Positions 37,051-47,704 of a stretch of DNA of 64,000 nucleotides are shown here, piece after piece. The DNA is from Rhodopseudomonas sp. (lineage in GTDB: Bacteria; Pseudomonadota; Alphaproteobacteria; Rhizobiales; Xanthobacteraceae), in the NCBI GenBank assembly GCA_016124795.1, contig WGNB01000011.1:1-64000 (forward strand), written 5' to 3'. The translations under genes were made by a program, and so were the position numbers. A model generated the notes under the pieces. That model saw only the letters and a list, made by a program, of their open reading frames with translations. It had not been told where the DNA came from and searched no databases. How positions within the stretch are numbered: position 1 is the first letter of the stretch; every line of letters starts with the position of its first letter.

Positions 37051-37075
37051 GGCCGGGAATAGAACATTCCCGGCC
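37051..37075 (-). other. Hairpin between TRAP binding protein and permease
   Basis: Perfect 10-bp stem GGCCGGGAAT/ATTCCCGGCC with a 5-nt loop, inside the 100-bp gap between the binding-protein stop and the permease start. No T-run on the minus strand, so it is probably a partial terminator or mRNA stabiliser. On the plus strand a T-run follows after a short gap, but no plus-strand gene ends here. Confidence 0.6.
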
Positions 37076-37105
37076 GTTTCGCTTTTTTTCTAATACGCCG
37101 AAGCG

Positions 37106-38113
37106 TCAGTTCATCTTGATGTCGAGTTCCTTGGACATCACATCGAGCACTTCGGCACCGACGCGGCCCTTGGCCCATTTATAGGTCGGCGCCATCGCGG
37201 TTTTCCAGGCGGCGACCTGTTCCGGCGTCAGGTAGTGCAAGGTCGCCTTGCCCTTGGCCTTGATCGCGGCCAGCGCTTCGACGTTTTCGGTATGGGCGAT
37301 CGAGTTGGTATAGTCGGTGGCTTCCGCCATCGCCTTGTCGAGTTCGGCGCGGATGTCGGCCGGCAGGCCGTTCCAGAACTTGGTGTTGACGATCACGGCG
37401 TATTGCAGATGGGCGTGGTTGGAGACGGTGATGTGCTTCTGCACTTCGTCGAACTTCTGGGTCAGGTAGTTCGACGGGGTGTTTTCGCAGCCATCGACGA
37501 CGCCGGTCTGCAGCGCCTGGTAGACTTCCGAGAAAGCGAGAATCTGCGGGATCGCGCCGACGTCACGGAAATAGCGATCCGCGATCTTCGAGCCGGAGAT
37601 ACGAACCTTGAGGCCCTGGAAGTCGGCCGGCATCAGCAGCGGCCGGTTCGACGACACCATGTGGAAGCCGTTGTCCCAATAAGCCAGGCCGGTGATGCCC
37701 TTGGACTCGAGCTTCTTGAACAGATACTTGCCGACCGGACCCTTCATCGCCTTGTCGTAGGCGGCGTCGTCCTTGAACAGCCACGGCAGGTCGAGCGCTT
37801 CGAATTCCTTGGCGCCGAGCGGCGCGAACTTGGCGGTCGACGGCGCCAGCATCTGCACCGAGCCGAGCTGAAGTGCTTCGATCTCTTCCTTGTCCTTGTA
37901 GAGCTGCGAGTTCGGATAGACTTCGACCTTGACCTTGCCGTTGGTATATTTCTCGGCGAGCTCCTTGAACTTGAGCGCGCCCTTGCCCTTCGGCGTGTCG
38001 TTGGCGACGACGTGGCTGAACTTGATGATGATCGGCGACTGGGCACTAGCCGAAACCGCCGAAACGGCGAGCACAGCAACGGCCGCGCCGATCAGCGCAA
38101 ATGCTTTTTTCAT
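37106..38113 (-). CDS. TRAP transporter substrate-binding protein (DctP family)
   Basis: 335 residues. Sec signal (FALIGAAVAVLAVSAVSASA, cleavage near 24). The mature part begins IIIKFSHVVANDTPKGKGAL, the DctP-type start. VRISGSKIADRYFRDVGAIP and GVVDGCENTPSNYLTQKF carry the Arg and the helix region that clamp a carboxylate ligand. It delivers an organic acid to the fused permease downstream. AGGAAC precedes the ATG. An A+T-rich patch at 38241-38267 upstream may be the promoter or operator. Confidence 0.92.
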   Translation of the reverse strand: MKKAFALIGAAVAVLAVSAVSASAQSPIIIKFSHVVANDTPKGKGALKFKELAEKYTNGKVKVEVYPNSQLYKDKEEIEALQLGSVQMLAPSTAKFAPLGAKEFEALDLPWLFKDDAAYDKAMKGPVGKYLFKKLESKGITGLAYWDNGFHMVSSNRPLLMPADFQGLKVRISGSKIADRYFRDVGAIPQILAFSEVYQALQTGVVDGCENTPSNYLTQKFDEVQKHITVSNHAHLQYAVIVNTKFWNGLPADIRAELDKAMAEATDYTNSIAHTENVEALAAIKAKGKATLHYLTPEQVAAWKTAMAPTYKWAKGRVGAEVLDVMSKELDIKMN

Positions 38114-38359
38114 GAGATGTTCCTGGACGTTTCCTGACCGAGCCGGCTTGTGCCGGCACCTCTTAACAGAACCGGTTGGGAGGGACGTTGTCGCCCGCCG
38201 GTTTCTGGTGGGACGATAGCTTGCCGTCGCGGCCGATCTCGTAAATTTTGTATAACTATTTGCAAAAACGATTGCCGGCGCGAGTGGGAACCCGGCGCCG
38301 GCTTAGACTTTCGACCAAGAATTTCGATACGGCCAATGGACTTTCGGCCGCAGGATGGT

Positions 38360-39325
38360 TCAGGCCCAGAGCCGCTCGCCATCCATGCCCTTGTAAATGT
38401 CGGCGACAAATTCGCCGTAGCCATTGAACAGCAAAGTCGGCTTGCGCTCGCCGGTGCCGATCACCTCCTCGGTCGCCTGGCTCCAGCGCGGATGCGGCAC
38501 CTTCGGATTGACGTTGGCCCAGAAGCCGTATTCGGCCGCCTGCAACGACTGCCACATGCCGATCGGCTGCTTGTCGACGAAACTGAAGCGCACGATCGAC
38601 TTGATCGACTTGAAGCCGTATTTCCACGGCACCGCCAGCCGCAGCGGCGCGCCGTGCTGCTTGGCCATCGGGTGGCCATAGGCGCCAGTGGCGATGAAGG
38701 CGAGATCGTTGGTCGCTTCGGCCATCGACAGACCTTCGACGTAAGGCCAGGGGAACCAGGTCTGGCGCTGGCCCGGCGCAACCTTCGGATTGAGGAAGGT
38801 CTCCATCTTCAGGAATTTCGCGCCGCTGGTCGGCTTGGCGAAGGCAACCAGCTTGGCGAGCGGAAAGCCGCTCCAGGCAATCGCCATGCTCCAGGCCTCG
38901 ACGCAGCGGTGACGATAGGCGCGCTCCTCGATGCCCATCTTGCGGATCAGATCATCGACGCCGATTTCGATCGGTTTCTCGACCAGACCGTCGATCTTGA
39001 CGGTCCAGGGCCGGATCGGAAGTTTCTGCGCCTGGTCGGCGACCTCCTTCGACGAATTGAACTCATAGAAGTTATTGTAGTGCGCATTGATCTTCTCGTC
39101 GGTGATCGGCCGGTCGAGCTTGTAGGTCTCGTTCCGCTTGGCCGGATAGAGGTTCGCGGTCGGGTCCGGCGCGTCGTCGGCGTGCGCCGCACCGGGCGCG
39201 AGCGACGCGCTCAAGGCCAAGGCGCTGGCGCCGCCGATCAGGAAACGACGCCGGTCGAACGCCAGATGTTCCGGCGTGATCTGGCTTTCGGGAATTTCCC
39301 AACCGCGGCGACGAATAATATTCAT
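38360..39325 (-). CDS. msrP: Protein-methionine-sulfoxide reductase catalytic subunit MsrP (YedY)
   Basis: 321 residues, normal MsrP length. Tat signal: DRRRFLIGGASALALSAS near residue 25. The molybdopterin domain contains HRCVEAWSMAIAWSGFPL, where the Cys ligates Mo, and KYGFKSIKSIVRFSFVD. MsrP repairs oxidised methionines in periplasmic proteins. Its usual heme-membrane partner gene msrQ is absent on either side, so it must be elsewhere or another electron donor is used. GAGAGG lies 8 bp before the ATG at 39325. Confidence 0.93.
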   Translation of the reverse strand: MNIIRRRGWEIPESQITPEHLAFDRRRFLIGGASALALSASLAPGAAHADDAPDPTANLYPAKRNETYKLDRPITDEKINAHYNNFYEFNSSKEVADQAQKLPIRPWTVKIDGLVEKPIEIGVDDLIRKMGIEERAYRHRCVEAWSMAIAWSGFPLAKLVAFAKPTSGAKFLKMETFLNPKVAPGQRQTWFPWPYVEGLSMAEATNDLAFIATGAYGHPMAKQHGAPLRLAVPWKYGFKSIKSIVRFSFVDKQPIGMWQSLQAAEYGFWANVNPKVPHPRWSQATEEVIGTGERKPTLLFNGYGEFVADIYKGMDGERLWA

Positions 39326-39557
39326 GCGAAGCACCTCTCTGGATCGGCCATTAAAGGGGTACGGCGGGGAAGCATCACAGGCAAGTCACGGTTACGGGAG
39401 GGTCCGTGATCGAGCGACCGCGCCGGCGCACGCCGCCGGAACCTGCTCCAGTGGCACATTATAAAGGCCGCCGGACGAACGCCCGACCGATCCGCGGCAT
39501 CCGGGGCCACGACACTCACGCCATGCCCCGGACACGTCCGCCGAAACGTGGCCCGTG

Positions 39558-41648
39558 CTAGGCCGCCGCCTTGCGCGCCGCCACGATCTGCTCGGCGGCC
39601 CGCCCCGCGAGTTCCGCCATGTGGTCGAACTTGTAGGTGAACGAGCCGACACCGGCGGTCGCCGACCGCACCTCGACGATCAGGTCGCCGATCTCGGCTT
39701 CCGCCATCTGCGCCCGCACGATGTCCCAGCCCTCCCAGCCGTCGCGCGTGTCGAAGCCGAGAATGTGGCCACGCCGACCCGACAAGATGGCGTTCATGCG
39801 CGCGGTCGCCTCATTCGGACAGACGATCTCGACCAGATGGATCGGTTCCAGCAGCACCGGCTGACAGTCCGGCAGCCCGTCATTGATCGCGATCCGGCCG
39901 GCAATGCGGAACGCCATGTCGGAGGAGTCGACCGAGTGATAAGAGCCGTCGATCAAGGCGACTTCGAGATCGACCACCGGAAAGCCGAGCGGCCCGCTCT
40001 TGAGCGCGTCGCGCACGCCTTCCTCGACCGCAGGAATGTAATTGCGCGGCACCACGCCGCCGGTGATGCGGTCCTCGAACTTGAAGCCGGCCGAACGCGG
40101 CAGCGGTTTGATTTCGAGCACGACATCACCGAACTGGCCGTGGCCGCCGGACTGCTTCTTGTGCCGGCCACGAATGGTGATCGGCTTGCGGATGGTCTCG
40201 CGATAACCGACCGTCGGCGACCGGGTCAGCACCGGCACCGCGAAACGCTCGGCCAGACGTTCGACGGCGACCCGCAGATGCATTTCGCCCTGCCCGCGGA
40301 TCGCGATCTCATGGTTCTCGGCCTTGTGCTCGACAACCAGCGACGGGTCTTCCTCGGTCAGCTTGGTAAAGGCCTGGCCGAGCTTGACGTCGTCCTTGCG
40401 CTCGCGGGCCTGCACCGCCAGACCCAGCACCGGCGGATAAGGCGTTGCCATCGCCACCGCACGACGCGCCTGCCGGCCCGACGACAAGGTGTCGCCGGTC
40501 CTCGCCAGTTCCAGCTTGCCGAACGCGACGGTGTCGCCAGCCACCGCCTGGCCACGCTTGACGAAGTTGCCGCCCATCGCGGTGAAGACGCCGGAGATGC
40601 GGCCGACCTCCGATTGCGGCGTAACGAAGGTGGTGCCGTCGCCGGCTTCACCGGTCAACAGACGAACCACCGACATCTTGCCGCCGTGGCTGGTGTGAAA
40701 GGTCTTGAGCACGAGCGCGACGGCATCGTAGCCGGGTTTGACGCCTAGCCGTTCGGCGGTGGCCTGCACGCCGGGCGCCTCATGGCGCAACGCCTTCAAC
40801 AGTCGCAGCACGCCATTGGAGCGGATCGCCGCGCCGAGCAGAACCGGACAGACGACGCGCTCGCACAATTCCTTGGCCAGATCGTCGAACACCTTGTCGC
40901 GCGGCGGCTGGATGTCCTCGAGCAGTTGCTCCATCAATTCGTCGTCGTGATCGGCGAGCCGCTCCAGCATGGTGAAGCGCGCGTCTTTCTCGCGGTCGAG
41001 ATCGGCGCCGGTCAGATCGACGACTTCGGAGGCCGCGCCTTCCTTGTAGACATGCGCGCGCTCGAGCGCGAGATCGACAAAGCCGGCGATCAGATCGCCG
41101 TTCCAGATTGGTATCTGGCGCAACAGCAGCGGCACGCGCGACGCCGGCTGCAACAGCGCGATGGTTTCGCGCACCCGCTTGTCGGCCTTGTCGATTTTGT
41201 TGAGAAACAGAAAGTGCGGGATGTTCTGGTCTTCGAGTTCGCGCAAGATCAGTTGAAGCTGCGGCACCTTCTTTTCGTCGGCCTCGCAAACCACGACCGC
41301 CGCATCGACCGCCGGCAGCACGCAGCGCATGTCGTGAATGAATTCAACCGATCCTGGGCAATCGATAAACGTATAGCTGTCGCCCATGAACTCGGTGGTG
41401 GCGAACGACGCCTCGACGCTCATCTTGTGATGGCGCGCTTCCTTCGAAGCGTCGCCGACCGTGGTGCCGGCATCGACCGTGCCTTGCCGGGCGATGGCGC
41501 CCGTGCGCGCCAGAATGGCCTCAAGCAGCGTGGTCTTGCCGCTCTGGAACGGGCCCACCAATGCAATGCACCGGGGACCCTTTGAATTTATCGCCTTGGT
41601 GCCGCCTTTCGCGGCGACCGAAGTGGGACTCGTGCCGTTCTGTCCCAT
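39558..41648 (-). CDS. EF-G-like translational GTPase (FusA2-type)
   Basis: 696 residues, full EF-G length with all domains. GTPase domain: P-loop GPFQSGKT (32-39), G3 DCPGS (96-100), G4 LNKID (near 150). Domain II-V region includes GGHGQFGDVVLEIKPL, typical of EF-G domain IV, and VVPRNYIPAVEEG. G3 has Ser100 where translational GTPases have the catalytic His (DTPGH), and Cys for Thr, so GTP hydrolysis may be slow or differently stimulated. The N-terminus has a 20-residue polar extension. This is a paralog, not the main fusA: it lacks rpsL/rpsG/tuf neighbours. GGGAGG lies 6 bp before the ATG at 41648. Confidence 0.88.
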   Translation of the reverse strand: MGQNGTSPTSVAAKGGTKAINSKGPRCIALVGPFQSGKTTLLEAILARTGAIARQGTVDAGTTVGDASKEARHHKMSVEASFATTEFMGDSYTFIDCPGSVEFIHDMRCVLPAVDAAVVVCEADEKKVPQLQLILRELEDQNIPHFLFLNKIDKADKRVRETIALLQPASRVPLLLRQIPIWNGDLIAGFVDLALERAHVYKEGAASEVVDLTGADLDREKDARFTMLERLADHDDELMEQLLEDIQPPRDKVFDDLAKELCERVVCPVLLGAAIRSNGVLRLLKALRHEAPGVQATAERLGVKPGYDAVALVLKTFHTSHGGKMSVVRLLTGEAGDGTTFVTPQSEVGRISGVFTAMGGNFVKRGQAVAGDTVAFGKLELARTGDTLSSGRQARRAVAMATPYPPVLGLAVQARERKDDVKLGQAFTKLTEEDPSLVVEHKAENHEIAIRGQGEMHLRVAVERLAERFAVPVLTRSPTVGYRETIRKPITIRGRHKKQSGGHGQFGDVVLEIKPLPRSAGFKFEDRITGGVVPRNYIPAVEEGVRDALKSGPLGFPVVDLEVALIDGSYHSVDSSDMAFRIAGRIAINDGLPDCQPVLLEPIHLVEIVCPNEATARMNAILSGRRGHILGFDTRDGWEGWDIVRAQMAEAEIGDLIVEVRSATAGVGSFTYKFDHMAELAGRAAEQIVAARKAAA

Positions 41649-41740
41649 TTTCAACCTCCCTTGCCGGCCGGGAGTTGGACCAATGTTACCCGGCCCTTGG
41701 GGGGTATCGTCTCAGGAGACACGGCCGCTGGCAAGCATGG

Positions 41741-41787
41741 AAAAAGGCCGCTCCGGAGGCACCAGCGACTGATGTTCCGGAACGGCC
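41741..41787 (-). terminator. Probable terminator of the outer-membrane-protein gene
   Basis: On the minus strand, CGGCC-x-CCGG pairs with CCGG-x-GGCCG around a loop of about 20 nt, then TTTTT (complement of 41741-41745). It lies about 65 bp after the stop at 41850 and upstream of the EF-G-like gene. Confidence 0.55.
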
Positions 41788-41849
41788 CGTTTCGAAGCGG
41801 CATTTATACAGTGACGCTCGGGTCCAGGACCCGGGCATCAATACTCAGA

Positions 41850-42716
41850 TCAGGACGGACCCGGCGTATTCACGACCGGTGCCGGCGGCGGCGTCGTGCC
41901 GGAGTTCGAGGTCCCGTCGACGCCAACGCCCCAGTCGGACGGGTCGTCCTCGCGATGACGGCGCATCAGAGACTTGTCATGCTGGCCGAAGTAGTAGCGC
42001 AGGCCGCCCCAGACGCCGTGGAAGCTGTTCTGGCCGACACGGCCTTCGGCAAACAACGACACCATCGAGCCGTTGCCGGTGGCGATGCCGTATTCGCCAC
42101 CGAGCGCCAGGGCGTGCTTGCCGCCGAGATAGCGATGGCCGACAAAGGTCTTGAAGTTGTCGGTCAGGTAATAGGACAGATCGACCTGATCGAAGAAGCG
42201 AGTCTTGATCTCATAGGTCTGGGTGACGCCATCGACGAGACCGCTGGCGGTGTTGCCGAACTCGGCGCCGACAATGCCCTTCACGGTCCACTTGCCGAAG
42301 TAGAATTCGGCTTCAGGACCGATATGCGCGATCTTCACGCCGCCGACCTGATCCCAATAGGTGTATGAGCCGTAGACACCGAACAGCGCCTTGGCCGGAT
42401 CGCGCCAGAACAAGTGGCCCGCGGCCGCGCCAGTGAAACGGCTATCGAAAGTGCCGCCGGTGGCGTCGAACTGCACGCCGAACTCGCAGCCCAGCGGCAT
42501 CGACAGAGAACCGAGCGCTCCCGCCACACCTTTATTGGCGAACGTACCGCCAAGGCCGGCGACCTTGCCGTTGACGCCGTCGACAGCCTGCGTGCAGCCG
42601 GCCGGCCGGGCCTTCAAGGGCATGTCGGCGCTATAAGCCGCCGACGCCGATAACAGACAAACACCACCGATAGTCGCCGCGGCAATAGCCGACCCGAGCA
42701 ACGACATCCCCCGCAT
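41850..42716 (-). CDS. Putative outer-membrane beta-barrel protein
   Basis: 288 residues. Signal peptide (LGSAIAAATIGGVCLLSASAAYS-AD). The rest alternates polar and hydrophobic residues with aromatic strand ends, such as HLFWRDPAKALFGVYGSYTYW, VDLSYYLTDNFKTFVGHRYL and VWGGLRYYFGQHDKS, as in small outer-membrane barrels. A Pro/Thr-rich low-complexity tail (SGTTPPPAPVVNTPGPS) follows the last Phe-ending strand, unusual because many barrels end in Phe. No specific family named. Confidence 0.75.
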   Translation of the reverse strand: MRGMSLLGSAIAAATIGGVCLLSASAAYSADMPLKARPAGCTQAVDGVNGKVAGLGGTFANKGVAGALGSLSMPLGCEFGVQFDATGGTFDSRFTGAAAGHLFWRDPAKALFGVYGSYTYWDQVGGVKIAHIGPEAEFYFGKWTVKGIVGAEFGNTASGLVDGVTQTYEIKTRFFDQVDLSYYLTDNFKTFVGHRYLGGKHALALGGEYGIATGNGSMVSLFAEGRVGQNSFHGVWGGLRYYFGQHDKSLMRRHREDDPSDWGVGVDGTSNSGTTPPPAPVVNTPGPS

Positions 42717-43024
42717 AACCTAGCCCCGTTTTTTTGTTGCCTTCCCGTGCGCGCAACTTGAGCATGATGCTAAACCGGTTCGCAATGGAGCTGCGGTATC
42801 CGGCAGAGCCATACACATCCAAAATTTCGATTGCCGTGAGGCTGTGCTTTTCGCGACACAACGACTGCCATTGCCAGTCACCGATGCCGGAAAACTGGCA
42901 TTGCGAAGGCCTTGTCGTTGCGAAGTCTTCGCGAATTTATATTTTCGCCTCTGGAACGGCCTGGCCAGACGTACAACGTCGGCTGCGTGTTTACGCGGCG
43001 GTTATGCCGGCGCCGGCGATCCGC
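42717..43024. other. Intergenic region without recognised gene
   Basis: About 308 bp. It must include the promoter of the barrel gene. GCGAAG-T-CTTCGC at 42920-42932 is a perfect 13-bp palindrome, possibly a regulator site. No terminator, RNA gene or further coding frame is convincing. Confidence 0.4.
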
Positions 43025-44032
43025 CTAATGTCCGGCCTGAAAGCTCAAATCCATCATCGTGCGGGCGTCGAATTTCCGATCGATCAAGCCCTGCGTCCTG
43101 TACCAATCGATCTGGCGCGTGAGATCGGCGGCATCGATCCGCGCATCCGAGTCCAGATAATAAGCGTCGGCCTCGACGACGGCGCTACCGCCGTTCTTTC
43201 CCGGATAAACATAACGCGCGATCACGCCGGCCGCTTCATGCGAGCGGGTATTGGAAATGCGCCGGCCATGATTGTCGTGCCGCATCAGGCTGGAATAATA
43301 ATCGGCCGCGCCGCGGCGATAGGCGCGCAGAAATTTCTCGACGGTCGTGCGCCGGCTTTGCAGAACCTTGATCGAGACGAACAGCGCGCCCAGTTGGGTT
43401 TCGTCGAGGTCGGACACCCAGGCCACCAGCTTGGCCTGGTTCGTCGTCATCAGATTGCGCGCATAATTCGACGGCACGATCGCGGCGTCGACCTTGCCGC
43501 CTTCGAGCGCCGCACCGATGGCAGCGGGCGAACCCTCCGGCTTCAACGTCACCTGATCGAGACTGAAACCTTTCACGCGGGCGACCTGGGCGAACTGGTA
43601 ATGAAACACCGATCCGATCTCGCCGATCGCCGCTGAAATACCGACAAGCTGATCGGGCTTGCGCAGCCCGCGCGCATAAGCCGCGTTCGAGACAACGATC
43701 TGGTTGCCTTCGTAACTGTTTTTCTCACGCGACTGCACGGCGATCGCCTTGATCAGGCCCCGTCCCGCATATTGGAACGCCGGAATGGTGAAACCGGCCA
43801 GTCCGAAATCGGTACCGCCGCCGGCAAGCGCCTGAACCACGTCGCTATCCGACTTGTAGGCGATCATCGAAACATCGAGACCCTCGGCTTTGAAGTAGCC
43901 CAGGTCGTCGGCCAGAAACAACGCGGAATTGTGCACGTCGCGCATGGTGCCGATCGTGACGTGTTCCTGCGCGGCGGCGGAACAGGACAGCGCGGCAAAA
44001 AAACCAAGAATGAGGAGAGGCCGACGGAACAT
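43025..44032 (-). CDS. NitT/TauT-type ABC transporter substrate-binding protein (orphan)
   Basis: 335 residues with a signal peptide (PLLILGFFAALSCSAAAQ). The NMT1/SsuA-like fold starts VTIGTMRDVHNSALFLADDLGYFKAEGLDVS-type (helix then G-Y-F), followed by VQALAGGGTDFGLAG and GKVDAAIVPSNYA. Binding proteins of this group capture sulfonates, nitrate, pyrimidine precursors or riboflavin-like compounds. No permease or ATPase gene is adjacent, so it is an orphan. ATG 44032 lies just before the aminotransferase terminator. Confidence 0.85.
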   Translation of the reverse strand: MFRRPLLILGFFAALSCSAAAQEHVTIGTMRDVHNSALFLADDLGYFKAEGLDVSMIAYKSDSDVVQALAGGGTDFGLAGFTIPAFQYAGRGLIKAIAVQSREKNSYEGNQIVVSNAAYARGLRKPDQLVGISAAIGEIGSVFHYQFAQVARVKGFSLDQVTLKPEGSPAAIGAALEGGKVDAAIVPSNYARNLMTTNQAKLVAWVSDLDETQLGALFVSIKVLQSRRTTVEKFLRAYRRGAADYYSSLMRHDNHGRRISNTRSHEAAGVIARYVYPGKNGGSAVVEADAYYLDSDARIDAADLTRQIDWYRTQGLIDRKFDARTMMDLSFQAGH

Positions 44033-44170
44033 GCCGGCAAGTTACCAACTCGCCGCGTGATTCGTCTCACCATGCGTGCGCGCCGTTCTTGCGTCGCGCT
44101 ACGCCGTCCACGGGACCGCAATCAATGCGATTGCAACCAATAAGGCCGATATCGGCGAAGCGGCCGATAA

Positions 44171-44201
44171 AAAAAACCGGCATCGTCATGGACGATGCCG
44201 G
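44171..44201 (-). terminator. Rho-independent terminator of the aminotransferase gene
   Basis: Perfect 11-bp stem CCGGCATCGTC/GACGATGCCGG with ATG loop, followed on the minus strand by a run of eight or more T (complement of the A-run ending at 44176). Located 37 bp after the aminotransferase stop. Confidence 0.92.
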
Positions 44202-44237
44202 CTATCACTTCTCACGCTGCGCCTGAACGCGACGGCG

Positions 44238-45629
<1,392 letters not shown>

Positions 45630-45672
45630 CTAGGTCAATTTGGCGGCGTTCGGGACAATCAGGGCACGGCAA

Positions 45673-46644
45673 ATGACATTGGACCCGGCAGGACAGCGCC
45701 AACTCGACGGCATCATCTGGGCGATCATCCTCACGGTGGCCGCGACCGTGCTGGCCGCGACCGCGGTTTCCGACTTTCATCTGGCCTGGGGCTCGTTCTC
45801 GGCGCCGGCCGGCACCGCCGCCCTCTTCGTCCTCGGTCAGTATTTCTACCGAACGCGGCGGCCCGACCCGCGGCTGGCCTCGGCGCTCGGCACCACGGCG
45901 CAGATCGTCGCCTTCGCCGCCGTCGGCGCGCCGCTCTCCTACCTCGCCGCCAGCTTCAATTTACCGCTGCACGACCGCGCCTTCGAGGCCGCCGACCGCG
46001 CCCTCGGCTTCGACTGGTTCGCGCTGCTGGACTGGCTGAAGAGCCACGCCGGCGCCGCCCATGTGCTGCGCATGATCTATCTCAGCCTGATGCCGCAGGC
46101 GCTGCTGATCATCCTGGCGCTGGCGATCGCCGGCAGGTTGGCGACGCTACGCATGTTCGTGCTCGCCTTCATCTTCGCCGCGCTGACGACGATCGCGATG
46201 TCGGCGCTGTGGCCGGCCGAAGGCGTCTGGCTGCTGCACCATCTGAAAGGCAGCGCCGCGACGCCGTGGCCGGCAAGCGCCACCAGCTGGCCGGTGTTTC
46301 TCGGCCTGCGCGACGGCAGCTTCCGCGCTTTGATGGCGACCGGCGCCGAAGGCATTATTACCTTCCCGAGCCTGCATGCCGCGCTCGCGCTCATTCTCGC
46401 TGTCGTCATGTGGCCGCTGCCGGTGCTGCGCTGGTTCGGCATCGGCCTGAATACCATCATGATGGTGTCGATCCCGGTCGATGGCTCGCACTATTTTACC
46501 GACATGATCGCCGGCCTCGTCATCGCCACTCTGTCGCTCTACGCCGCGCACCGGCTTGTCGGCCGCCACGTCACGCATTTCGCAAGTGCGAAAGCCGCAA
46601 CGCCAATTGCCGCCGAGCCTGAAATCGCCGTCAGCGCCGGCTAG
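45673..46644 (+). CDS. PAP2-family membrane phosphatase (PAP2_3 type)
   Basis: 323 residues with six hydrophobic spans. The phosphatase motifs are FPSLHAALALILAVV (motif 2 with catalytic His) and PVDGSHYFTDMIAGLV (motif 3, His-x3-D). Motif 1 is weak, as in the PAP2_3 subgroup that includes inositolphosphotransferases. Active-site residues would face outside the inner membrane; a lipid phosphate or phosphodiester is the likely substrate. AGGG lies about 8 bp before the ATG at 45673. Confidence 0.85.
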   Translation: MTLDPAGQRQLDGIIWAIILTVAATVLAATAVSDFHLAWGSFSAPAGTAALFVLGQYFYRTRRPDPRLASALGTTAQIVAFAAVGAPLSYLAASFNLPLHDRAFEAADRALGFDWFALLDWLKSHAGAAHVLRMIYLSLMPQALLIILALAIAGRLATLRMFVLAFIFAALTTIAMSALWPAEGVWLLHHLKGSAATPWPASATSWPVFLGLRDGSFRALMATGAEGIITFPSLHAALALILAVVMWPLPVLRWFGIGLNTIMMVSIPVDGSHYFTDMIAGLVIATLSLYAAHRLVGRHVTHFASAKAATPIAAEPEIAVSAG

Positions 46645-46722
46645 CCTTCGGCATCGACAGCGTTACAATACCGGTCAAGAGCCGGATCAACGGCCGCCAT
46701 CTCTCCATAGGGGAAGCGCGCC

Positions 46723-47541
46723 ATGAAACTGTCGCCCGAGCAGATCACGGACTTCGACGAACAAGGCTACGTCTTCTTCCCCAATTGTTTCGCGGAAGAA
46801 GAGATCGCGTTATTGCGCAGCGAAGCCAACGCCATTCTCAAGCTCGAACGACCGGAAGTCTGGCGCGAGAAAACCGGCGCGCCGCGCACCGCCTTTGCCG
46901 CGCACAAATTCAATCCGGTGTTCGAAGTGATGTCGCGCCATCCGCGCCTGGTCGAACCGCTGATGCAGTTGTTCGGCGAAAGCGTCTACGTTCATCAGTT
47001 CAAGCTCAACGCCAAGGCCGCCTTCGAAGGCGACGTCTGGCAGTGGCATCAGGACTATGGCACCTGGCAACGCGACGACGGCATGCCCGAGCCGCGCGCC
47101 ATGAACATCGCGATCTTTCTCGACGACGTCCTGCCGATCAACGGCGCCTTGATGATCATTCCCAAGAGCCACAAACAGGGCGTGTTCGACGCCGGCCACG
47201 ACGTCACCACCACGTCATATCCCTTGTGGACACTCAACCCGGATACCGTGACCCGGCTGGCCAACGACGCGGCCGGGCCCGACGGCGTCGGCATCGTCGC
47301 GCCGACCGGCAGAGCCGGGTCGGTGTTGATGTTTCATGGCAACCTGGTGCATGCGTCGCCGCCCAACATCACGCCCTATCCGCGCAAGATCGTCTATCTC
47401 ACGCTGTGCGCGGTTTCCAACCACATCACCAAATTCACCCGGCCCGAATTCATCGCGCATCGCGACTTCACGCCGATTGAACCGGTTGCCGACGACGCGC
47501 TGATCGAATATGCCCGCGCCCATCGGGCGGCGGCGGAATAA
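46723..47541 (+). CDS. Phytanoyl-CoA dioxygenase family protein (Fe(II)/2-oxoglutarate)
   Basis: 272 residues, double-stranded beta-helix oxygenase. Metal ligands: H109 and D111 in WQWHQDYG, and the distal H210 in HGNLVHASPPN; an Arg for 2-oxoglutarate is expected in YPRKIVYL. N-terminus TDFDEQGYVFFPNCFAEEEI is typical of PhyH. It hydroxylates a small molecule or lipid; bacterial relatives include ectoine hydroxylase and antibiotic-tailoring enzymes. GGGGAAG precedes the ATG. Same direction as the PAP2, GST and asparaginase genes. Confidence 0.87.
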   Translation: MKLSPEQITDFDEQGYVFFPNCFAEEEIALLRSEANAILKLERPEVWREKTGAPRTAFAAHKFNPVFEVMSRHPRLVEPLMQLFGESVYVHQFKLNAKAAFEGDVWQWHQDYGTWQRDDGMPEPRAMNIAIFLDDVLPINGALMIIPKSHKQGVFDAGHDVTTTSYPLWTLNPDTVTRLANDAAGPDGVGIVAPTGRAGSVLMFHGNLVHASPPNITPYPRKIVYLTLCAVSNHITKFTRPEFIAHRDFTPIEPVADDALIEYARAHRAAAE

Positions 47542-47704
47542 TATTCCTGTGGCGTGATAAGGCGCGGAAGCGATGCCGCACCCCGTGCCATAAATTGGAA
47601 TTTGTCTCAAAAAACTGTTGCTTACCGGCCATTTAATTGCCGGACTTGCCACCCTATATCGGGCGCGGCGGCATTCGCTGAAACCGGATGCAAGGGAATG
47701 GGAT

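Noticed and set aside
37051-37090. Plus-strand terminator (hairpin followed by a T-run)
   Set aside because: No plus-strand gene ends here; the T-run lies some bases beyond the stem and both flanking genes are on the minus strand.
38241-38267. GntR-type operator upstream of the TRAP binding protein
   Set aside because: TTGTATAAC...TTGCAAAA is only loosely symmetrical; no regulator gene is adjacent.
39558-41648. Tetracycline-resistance ribosomal protection protein
   Set aside because: Overall EF-G-like, but the N-terminal and domain IV features do not single out the TetM/TetO group, and the G3 change would be unusual for them.
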